64,000 bases of DNA, from contig JAULBX010000002.1 in NCBI GenBank assembly GCA_032358255.1, positions 248,001 through 312,000 on the forward strand, in the 5' to 3' direction. The stretch is from Heterotrichella gracilis (Eukaryota > Sar > Xanthophyceae > Tribonematales > Xanthonemataceae). The notes under the pieces were generated by a model. It made no database searches. It had not been told where the DNA came from and was given only the letters and a program-made list of their open reading frames with translations. Both the position numbers and the translations under genes were made by a program. This document shows positions 28,117 through 34,865 of the stretch, piece after piece (within the stretch, counting starts at the first letter, position 1; the number at the start of each line of letters is the position of its first letter).

Positions 28117-28527
28117 TTATTGATGGGAAATAAAGTTAAACTTTAGCCCCAGCAATTGCTGAAACTCCATGCCGGAATCCAACATATCTGTATCGCCCTC
28201 GCTATACTTCCAGTCACACTCGCAATCAAAATTATATTTCGCTTTATTTTCCTGAACAAAATTTAAAAGATCGAAGATCATTTTTGACGAAGTAGAATTA
28301 AAGTACCATAAATTAAACGCCAATTTTAATTTATTTGTACCTGCACTACTATCTGGATTTTTAGAATGACTTTCTTTCATGTACTGATCAAGCCATTCTA
28401 TAATTTGAAAATAAAACTTTCTTGGGTTTTCGGGTTTAGATTGACCTTGGATAACCAATGTGTTTGAACTCTTTTCAAACCTAACCAATGGAGTAATAGG
28501 GGACTCTTCAATCATTAGATCTTCCAT
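28117..28527 (-). CDS. SiaC-family (DUF1987) regulatory phosphoprotein
   Basis: 136 residues of DUF1987, the family of Pseudomonas SiaC. The pattern ITPLVRFEKSSNTLVIQGQS, PENPRKFY and LAFNLWYFNSTSSK is typical. The phosphorylatable Ser/Thr of the family corresponds to the STSS cluster at residues 78-81. In the known system, the SiaA PP2C phosphatase and SiaB kinase set the phosphorylation state of SiaC, which then activates the diguanylate cyclase SiaD. Here the neighbour across a 163-bp divergent region is a PP2C phosphatase, but no SiaB-type kinase or GGDEF gene is in the window. Confidence 0.88.
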   Translation of the reverse strand: MEDLMIEESPITPLVRFEKSSNTLVIQGQSKPENPRKFYFQIIEWLDQYMKESHSKNPDSSAGTNKLKLAFNLWYFNSTSSKMIFDLLNFVQENKAKYNFDCECDWKYSEGDTDMLDSGMEFQQLLGLKFNFISHQ

Positions 28528-28541
28528 AACGCAATTTTAGG

Positions 28542-28583
28542 TTTAAGTTTTATTAACGCTAATCTATAAAACTAAAACTTAAA
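28542..28583. promoter_or_regulatory. 11-bp inverted repeat upstream of siaC
   Basis: TTTAAGTTTTA (28542-28552) and TAAAACTTAAA (28573-28583) form a perfect dyad with a 20-bp spacer. It lies 15 bp upstream of the SiaC start in the divergent region shared with phosphatase A. AT-rich, so chance is possible. Confidence 0.3.
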
Positions 28584-28690
28584 AAACAAGCCTATTGCTT
28601 ACTAAATCTAAAATTTAACACAAAAATAAGAGCCAGGTTTTATAACTATGATTTTTTTCATTTAATAGTATTATATTAGAATGTGTTTAA

Positions 28691-30859
28691 TTGAACATGT
28701 TTGTGTTTTTTATGAGATCGCTGAAAATTTATTCTATATTTTTTATTCTAACATTTTTTTGTTTGGCTGCCTTCAAAAGTCAAAATAATATTGATAGTAT
28801 GCTAATTGCGTTATCAAAGGCTAAAAGTCCGCATCAAAAAGCGCTAATTTCATATAAAATTGCCCGCGCTTCTTTCGGGAAATTTCCAGCCGAAAAAACA
28901 CTTTCTTTTGCAAATTCATCTTTACAAAATTTAGAGGGCAATACAAATGATTCTTTAAATGCGCTAATATTTATTGTTAAAGCAGATGCGTTTTCGGTCC
29001 TACATGGAACAGCGAATGATTCGTCGAGCTATTATTTAAAAAGAGCCGAAAAGTTTTATGGAACAATGTCTGTTGCCGCGCAAATTTACTATTTATTAGT
29101 TCAAGGTAATTTCTTTTCTAGTATTGATCCTTATAAATCCATTGAATTTTTTCTTGAGGCCAGAAAATTATGCACTAATAATGAAAAAATGTTAAGGAAA
29201 ACTGATGTAGGTTTAGCACAAATGTATTCAGAAATAAGCGAATTTGTAAAGTCGAACAAGATGATTCTTAATTTGATTAATACACAAAAAAATACAGTAG
29301 ATCTGAATTTTATGTATGAAGTATTATCACGAAATTATTCTGAGTTGAATAGCGATTCGTGTATTTATTATGCAAAACAAGTACCTGAAACTTCGTTTCT
29401 TAATTATTTTCATGCAAATCTATTTGTTGCACACTATCTTATTAATTCTAAAAAAAATTTTGACGCAGAAAAAATAATTAACAACTTGAAAAAGAAAATT
29501 ATAAATGGTTCTGCTAACGAAACCTCTCGCATACATAAACTTGAAATAGCTATTCTCTTTTCATTAGGGGCTGAGGTAAAAGCCGGAAAACAATTTGGTG
29601 GTGACACCTATTCTAAAAACCAGAATTTAATATCAGCAATAAGTGACCTTAAAAATGTTGTTAAGATCGATAAAGCAGATGCCGGTATCGCAAATTTTTA
29701 TAGATTTACTAATAGTGCTTACAACAACATATCTAATTATTATGCCGACCTTAACCAAACCGATAGCGCTCTGCATTATTACAAACTTTCTGTTGCGATG
29801 AAAGATTCTTTTGAAAAAATCGAAAATGATGGGCGGGCAAAAGATCTTTTGGCCAAATACGATACGGAGAAAAAGAACTCGCAAATTGTGTTGTTAAACG
29901 AACAAAACAAATTAAGTCTTAGCGAAAACAAACGTCAACGTTTTACTATTATTAGCAGTGTTATTATGGCCCTACTATTTTTAGTGGGGTTATTGATCTT
30001 TATTAACCGAAATAATCTTAAGCAAAGAGCCAATAAGATATTATCGCAACAAAAACAACAAATTGTAAATGCATATGCTGAGCTAAGTAAACGCAATAAC
30101 CTTATTGAAGAAAGTATTGAATATGCTGCCGTTATTCAACAATCAATTTTAACCAACGAATCTGCTCTCAAAAAAAATATTCCCGAATATTTGCTCATAC
30201 ACCTTCCGAAAGAAGCAGTTGGCGGCGATTTTTACTGGTTACACAAACCCGAAAACTCTCCATTACTTTATTTGGCTGTTGCCGATTGCACAGGTCATGG
30301 TGTTCCAGGCTCTTTAATGACCTTGCTTTGCAATAATATCTTTAATCAGGTGGTAGAAAATGATCCTACAATAAATCCTGCTCAACTTCTTACCAGGGTT
30401 AATAGTAAATTACATAACAGCTTTAACAGTAGTGAAAACCCTTTACACCGATCTAAAGACGGCATGGATGTGAGTTTAATTTGTTTAAACCAGCAAACAA
30501 ACACCTTAAGCTATGCCGGAGCACGAAACCCTATTTTATTAGCTAGAAAAGGACAGGATGTAATAGAGCTGAAAGTAAATAGATATTCAATTGGTTACCT
30601 ACCCGAATTTACTTTTGAGGAATTTAAAGTCGACCTGCAAAAAGGGGATATTTTATACCTACACACCGATGGCTATATTGATCAGGCTGGTGCAAATAGC
30701 AAAACTAAGTTTTTGAAAAGCAATTTGTTAAAATTAATAACTTCCATTCAACCCCTTGAAGTTGAAGAACAAAAACGAGAATTACTAACGGCTTTCACTA
30801 CCTGGAAGAGCGATCGGGAGCAAACAGACGACGTTTGTTTGATTGCAATAAAAGTTTAA
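28691..30859 (+). CDS. SpoIIE/PP2C phosphatase with periplasmic TPR sensor (copy A)
   Basis: 722 residues from TTG at 28691; ATG at 28697 or 28712 is also possible, the last giving the cleanest signal peptide (MRSLKIYSIFFILTFFCLAAFKSQ). A large periplasmic TPR-like region reaches about residue 410, followed by one membrane helix (about 418-440), a coiled coil and the PP2C/SpoIIE domain. Metal-binding acidic motifs are GGDFYW, VADCTGHGVPG, DGMDVSL, HTDGYIDQ and the C-terminal EQTDDVCLIAIKV. It should dephosphorylate a Ser/Thr-phosphorylated partner, most likely the divergent SiaC. Bases 29990-30736 are nearly identical to copy B. The intergenic block after its stop recurs before the second beta-helix gene. 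Confidence 0.9.
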   Translation: MNMFVFFMRSLKIYSIFFILTFFCLAAFKSQNNIDSMLIALSKAKSPHQKALISYKIARASFGKFPAEKTLSFANSSLQNLEGNTNDSLNALIFIVKADAFSVLHGTANDSSSYYLKRAEKFYGTMSVAAQIYYLLVQGNFFSSIDPYKSIEFFLEARKLCTNNEKMLRKTDVGLAQMYSEISEFVKSNKMILNLINTQKNTVDLNFMYEVLSRNYSELNSDSCIYYAKQVPETSFLNYFHANLFVAHYLINSKKNFDAEKIINNLKKKIINGSANETSRIHKLEIAILFSLGAEVKAGKQFGGDTYSKNQNLISAISDLKNVVKIDKADAGIANFYRFTNSAYNNISNYYADLNQTDSALHYYKLSVAMKDSFEKIENDGRAKDLLAKYDTEKKNSQIVLLNEQNKLSLSENKRQRFTIISSVIMALLFLVGLLIFINRNNLKQRANKILSQQKQQIVNAYAELSKRNNLIEESIEYAAVIQQSILTNESALKKNIPEYLLIHLPKEAVGGDFYWLHKPENSPLLYLAVADCTGHGVPGSLMTLLCNNIFNQVVENDPTINPAQLLTRVNSKLHNSFNSSENPLHRSKDGMDVSLICLNQQTNTLSYAGARNPILLARKGQDVIELKVNRYSIGYLPEFTFEEFKVDLQKGDILYLHTDGYIDQAGANSKTKFLKSNLLKLITSIQPLEVEEQKRELLTAFTTWKSDREQTDDVCLIAIKV
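29990..30736 (+). repeat. near-identical block shared with phosphatase B (copy 1)
   Basis: 747 bp that match 36132-36878 without indels and with three differences that I could find by eye (in CTTAAGC/CTTAAAC, GACCTG/GACTTG and AATAGC/AATAAC). It encodes the end of the membrane helix, the coiled coil and nearly the whole PP2C domain. Flanks on both sides are clearly more divergent. Confidence 0.9.
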
Positions 30860-30911
30860 AATTCTTTATTTTTCGGGCAACTCTTATCACTTTTGAAAAA
30901 TTTTTGTTTTT
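30850..30911 (+). repeat. shared 3'-end/promoter-like block before beta-helix gene 1
   Basis: About 62 bp covering the last codons of phosphatase A and the intergenic bases up to 55 bp before the next ATG. It matches 33097-33158 with about eight differences and no gap; the core TTATTTTTCG and CAACTCTTATCACTTTTG is conserved. CACTTTTG is one base off the Bacteroidota -7 consensus, so it may be the promoter of both beta-helix genes. Confidence 0.55.
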
Positions 30912-30965
30912 AAACGTTTTTTTTTTGGCGGAGATTTAAAGTATAAACTTTTAAATTGTCGTAAA

Positions 30966-32867
30966 ATGAAAACTACACTTACAATCCGAAAATCAAGAGA
31001 ATGCGCTCTTACCAATACAATTATGCTTTTTTGTTTAATGTTTTTCGTATGTGACCTTTCATCTCAAACGTTATCAAATTACCCTACTTTACCAACTGCA
31101 ACCATTAACACATCTTATAGTTTGCCAACAAGTGGCGCCACTATAACAGTTAATGCAGGTGGAAACTTACAAACTGCTATTAATAATGCCAATTATGGCG
31201 ACGTGATTGTTCTACAGGCCAATACTACATTTACCGGCACATTTAACTTGCCAAATAAAACTGGAACGGGTTGGATCTATATAGTTTCAAGTGCGCTTGC
31301 AAACCTTCCTCCTGTTTGTACACGTGTAAATCCAACAACAGATGCCATAAATATGCCAAAAATAGTAACACCCGGATCTAATTTGAGCGCTTTATATACA
31401 AGTTCTAATGCCCACCATTATCGTTTTGTTGGAATTGAAATTAAACCAACCGCTGGAACATTTATAACTAACTTAATTGCTATAGGAGCAACTGAAACGA
31501 CTGTTGCCACCTTGCCAAATAATATTATTTTTGACAGATGTTTTATTCACGGAGAACCAACTTTGGGGGCCAGAAGAGGAATTATGATGAATGGAGCTTC
31601 TATTTCAGTTATCGACTCTTACCTTTCCGATTTTAAAGAGGTTGGTGCCGATTCTCAAGCCCTTTGCGCTTGGAGTACTCCCGGCCCTATAAAAATTGTA
31701 AACAATTATTTAGAAGGGGCAGGAGAAAATGTAATGTTCGGTGGTGCAGACCCATATATTCAAAACTGCGTGCCCTCTGACATAGAAATTAAACATAATT
31801 ATTTTTTTAAACCATTAAGCTGGATGAGCCAAAATTGGGTTATAAAAAATTTGCTGGAATTTAAACATGGCCAACGCGTGATTGTTGAAGGAAATGTTTT
31901 TGAAAACAATTGGGGGGGCCAGGGCCAGAGTGGTTTTGGAATACTTGTTACCCCACGAAATCAGAATGGCACAGCGCCATGGACAGTTGTTCAGGACCTT
32001 ACTTTTAAATGTAACAAAATAAAAAACAGTTGTTCTGGCGTTAATATATCGGCAAGTGATAATAATTTTCCATCTCAACTTACTAAACGCGTTTTATTTA
32101 AAAATAATACATTTGAAATAACCGGCTTAGCTGTAGGAAATTTATCAGGAATGTTTTTTCAAATCCTGCGGGGCCCTGAAGATATAATATTAGACCATAA
32201 TACAGCAATCATCACTGGCTCAAACAGTTCAAAATATGGAAATTCGGACAACACTCCCAAAGCCGACAGATTTGTATTTAAAAATAATATTGTTTCGCAT
32301 AGTACTTATGGTTTTGTTGGCACCGCGACTGGCGATGGCCTTAGTACCTTGACTACATTTTATAATCCGAATTATACATTTACTAAAAATGCCATTATAG
32401 GTGGGGTTAACAGCGTTTTACCCGCCAATAATTTTGTACCAGCCACAAACACTGTTGTAGGCTTTGTTAATTTTGCTACTGGCAATTATAGTTTAACTGC
32501 GGCAAGTCCTTATAAAAATGCAGGAACAGATGGTAATGATCTTGGTGCGAATATAGATTCATTAAACGTAGCATTAATTTATAATTGTAATACCATCATT
32601 ACAAACATCGAGGTCAGCATAAAAAATTCATCATCCACATATCAAGTTTTCCCAATTCCAGCAAATAACGAATTGCATATAAGCAGGGTCCAAAATAATA
32701 CAAGTGACCAAGTTGAAAATATAACTTTAGTTGATCTATTAGGGAAAACCATTCTAAATATTACAACAAGCTCCGAGCATACTGTTGTTAACACTAATGA
32801 AATTAACAGTGGCATCTATTTTGTAAAAACAAAATATTTTACTAAAAAGGTCATCATACAACACTAA
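30966..32867 (+). CDS. T9SS-secreted right-handed beta-helix protein 1
   Basis: 633 residues with a long signal sequence (about residues 1-33, ending near LSSQT). The body has the short strand repeats of a right-handed parallel beta-helix of the pectate-lyase-like/NosD type: GNLQTAINNANYGDVIVLQANTT opens it and HHYRFVGIEI, KIVNNYLEG, IEIKHNYFF and FKNNTFEITG mark successive turns. The C-terminal part has VFPIPANNELHISR and SGIYFVKT, a T9SS type A domain. Such proteins bind or cut polysaccharides; no catalytic residues can be assigned. It follows phosphatase A by 106 bp and precedes the phosphatase remnant. Confidence 0.87.
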   Translation: MKTTLTIRKSRECALTNTIMLFCLMFFVCDLSSQTLSNYPTLPTATINTSYSLPTSGATITVNAGGNLQTAINNANYGDVIVLQANTTFTGTFNLPNKTGTGWIYIVSSALANLPPVCTRVNPTTDAINMPKIVTPGSNLSALYTSSNAHHYRFVGIEIKPTAGTFITNLIAIGATETTVATLPNNIIFDRCFIHGEPTLGARRGIMMNGASISVIDSYLSDFKEVGADSQALCAWSTPGPIKIVNNYLEGAGENVMFGGADPYIQNCVPSDIEIKHNYFFKPLSWMSQNWVIKNLLEFKHGQRVIVEGNVFENNWGGQGQSGFGILVTPRNQNGTAPWTVVQDLTFKCNKIKNSCSGVNISASDNNFPSQLTKRVLFKNNTFEITGLAVGNLSGMFFQILRGPEDIILDHNTAIITGSNSSKYGNSDNTPKADRFVFKNNIVSHSTYGFVGTATGDGLSTLTTFYNPNYTFTKNAIIGGVNSVLPANNFVPATNTVVGFVNFATGNYSLTAASPYKNAGTDGNDLGANIDSLNVALIYNCNTIITNIEVSIKNSSSTYQVFPIPANNELHISRVQNNTSDQVENITLVDLLGKTILNITTSSEHTVVNTNEINSGIYFVKTKYFTKKVIIQH

Positions 32868-32957
32868 AAATTTTGCGGAGTAAGAAGTATGTTAGGACAA
32901 AATGACAAAATAATGGCTATTTCTTTGTCTTAAATAGTTACGAATCCGTTTCCTTAT
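32868..32957. other. spacer before the phosphatase remnant
   Basis: Start of the 348-bp gap between the two beta-helix genes. I see no gene, hairpin terminator or repeat in these first 90 bp; the rest of the gap holds the remnant and the shared block listed separately, then about 57 bp of leader for the next gene. Confidence 0.5.
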
Positions 32958-33106
32958 AATTTATTAGAACATGTTTAATTTAATTAAGCGTGTTCTTTTT
33001 TTATGAAATCTGTGAAAATATATCTCTTATTTATTATACTAACTTTTTTTGTTTGGTTCTTTTAAAAAGTTAAAACAGCATTCTTTTTCATTTATTAAAA
33101 ATTTAA
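32958..33106 (+). pseudogene. remnant of a third SpoIIE phosphatase gene, body deleted
   Basis: Bases about 32958-33085 align with the upstream region and first codons of phosphatase A (28672-28800): ATTAGAA, TGTTTAATT, then TTTTTTATGA, TGAAAAT, CTAAC and TTTTTTTGTTTGG recur in order with small differences. From about 33097 the match jumps to the last codons and downstream region of phosphatase A (AAAA-TTTAA then the shared block). About 2.1 kb of the gene is missing between the two parts, and no open frame of useful length is left. This is a degraded host gene, not a mobile element. Confidence 0.7.
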
Positions 33107-33158
33107 GATCTTTTATTTTTCGTCCAACTCTTATCACTTTTGAAAAATTATTGTTTTT
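33097..33158 (+). repeat. shared 3'-end/promoter-like block before beta-helix gene 2
   Basis: Second copy of the block at 30850-30911, with about eight differences and no gap. It ends 57 bp before the ATG of beta-helix gene 2, nearly the same spacing as in the first copy (54 bp), which supports a shared promoter or leader role. Confidence 0.55.
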
Positions 33159-33215
33159 TATCCTCTCTTTATTATCTCAATTTTGAGAAGTAATTAATCT
33201 TAAAACCTAATCAAT

Positions 33216-34751
33216 ATGAAAAAATCTACGTTTATTATTGCTTTTTTGTTAGTTTTTCAAATAGCAATTTCGCAAGTACATGTTGGCCCAAGTCAAACCT
33301 ACGCTACTATAGCGGCGGCTACTAACGCCAATGCTGTTGGCCCCGGAGATACTGTTTATGTTCATGCAGGAGTGTACACTACCGGCGGTTGGATAGGTAA
33401 TTTAATAGGAACTCCAACTCAATGGATAACGATACGTCCCTACCTTAACGACTCTGTTTCTATACAAGTTGAAACTGATATTTCGGTTGCACAATATGTA
33501 AAAATAACGGGTTTAAATTTTTACGGCAATAATCCAGCTACCAGCGCCAGTGTTTTTCATTTACTCTTCTTAGGTACCGGTGCGCCCTGCTACACAGCCG
33601 TACACGACATTATCATAGATAATTGCAAGTTCACGAACCTTAATAATACGGGGAAATCATCCGGACTTGGTGCGAATCTTAAGATCATAAACACAGCGAA
33701 ATTTAAAGTAACTAATTGCCTATTTAAAAACGGTACCTATATTACAGATGGTATTAGCCTTAACGGTGATCGTGATGGGGAGGTAAGCAATTGCCGATTC
33801 GAAAAATTGGGTGTGGGAGCAGACGGTTCGCATTGCAAAGGCGGGTGCAAAAAAATAACCTATAAACGAAATTTATTTATAGATTGTGATGCCGGCGGCT
33901 TGGACATTGGTGGCTGTACGGGCACACCGTATTTTTGCCCGGCTTATTCTGCCACCAGTTTTGAAGCCGATAGTTGCGAGGTTTATTCTAATATTTTTAT
34001 TCGTGGCAAAACGTCTATCAAACTTAGTTCGGCCTGGCATACGAGAGTTTATAATAATACAAGTTTTAAATCAACAAGTTTTGCTTTCAGAACCCTTAAT
34101 GCAAGTTGTAATCCAATTTACAATCAGAACAATCACATCTACAACAACATTTTTACCACTTATAGTTCAAACGGTATTTACATGAATGCTTCGGCTTCTT
34201 ACACATACAACACGCATTATTTTAAAAATAATTTGTTTCATGATTACAAACAGGCCAATCCTGGCGCTATTGGTTGGTCAGAATATCCTGGTGTTAATGT
34301 TTCGGGAACTTTAATAGGCAATCCCAAATTTACAGATACTTTAAATTGGAACTTTTCTTTGTTAGCAGGGAGTCCAGCCATTGCATCGGGCACAAACGTT
34401 TCGACCCCAACAACCGACTATAATAACTTCCCGTTTAATATCACAGCCCGCTCCAGAGGTGCACTAGAATATGCGGGTATAACCAATATTGGCGCAACAA
34501 ATTTTGAAGACGCCAACAACCTTAACATCTTTCCCAATCCGTCAAGCGGCGAATTTACAATAACGTGGAGTGGTGCAGGAACAATTAAAACGATTGAGGT
34601 GTATAATTTTATCGGAGACCTTTTGAAGGTAGAAAATCCAACCGGTTACAACCCAAAAATCGATCTTTCTGAAATGAGCAAAGGCGCTTACAAAATTGTT
34701 TTGCGCAGTAATACAGGCAGCTTAGTCTCGAGAACAGTAATTATGGAGTAG
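33216..34751 (+). CDS. T9SS-secreted right-handed beta-helix protein 2
   Basis: 511 residues. Signal peptide MKKSTFIIAFLLVFQIAISQ, then HVGPSQTYATIAAATNANAVGPGDTVYVHAGVY, the usual opening of a parallel beta-helix domain. Turns such as HDIIIDNCKFTNL, FKVTNCLFKNG, ITYKRNLFIDC and HIYNNIFTTYS follow. A cysteine-rich part at about 205-255 (KGGCKKITYK, GGCTGTPYFCP) is unusual. The C-terminal IFPNPSSGEFTITWSG and MSKGAYKIVLRS form a T9SS type A domain. It resembles beta-helix protein 1 in fold and export but not closely in sequence. A terminator lies 52 bp downstream. Confidence 0.88.
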   Translation: MKKSTFIIAFLLVFQIAISQVHVGPSQTYATIAAATNANAVGPGDTVYVHAGVYTTGGWIGNLIGTPTQWITIRPYLNDSVSIQVETDISVAQYVKITGLNFYGNNPATSASVFHLLFLGTGAPCYTAVHDIIIDNCKFTNLNNTGKSSGLGANLKIINTAKFKVTNCLFKNGTYITDGISLNGDRDGEVSNCRFEKLGVGADGSHCKGGCKKITYKRNLFIDCDAGGLDIGGCTGTPYFCPAYSATSFEADSCEVYSNIFIRGKTSIKLSSAWHTRVYNNTSFKSTSFAFRTLNASCNPIYNQNNHIYNNIFTTYSSNGIYMNASASYTYNTHYFKNNLFHDYKQANPGAIGWSEYPGVNVSGTLIGNPKFTDTLNWNFSLLAGSPAIASGTNVSTPTTDYNNFPFNITARSRGALEYAGITNIGATNFEDANNLNIFPNPSSGEFTITWSGAGTIKTIEVYNFIGDLLKVENPTGYNPKIDLSEMSKGAYKIVLRSNTGSLVSRTVIME

Positions 34752-34802
34752 ATTAACTGATAAAATTAAGTAGGTTATACTTAAAACTTAGTTACAATTT
34801 TT

Positions 34803-34835
34803 AAAAGAAGTTTCAGCAAGTGGAACTTCTTTTTT
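34803..34835 (+). terminator. intrinsic terminator after beta-helix gene 2
   Basis: A 10-bp stem (AAAAGAAGTT, 34803-34812, with AACTTCTTTT, 34824-34833), an 11-nt loop and a T run. It separates the secreted-protein gene from phosphatase B. Confidence 0.7.
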
Positions 34836-34865
34836 ATATTTATATTACTAAAGGGCTTAACTTTA

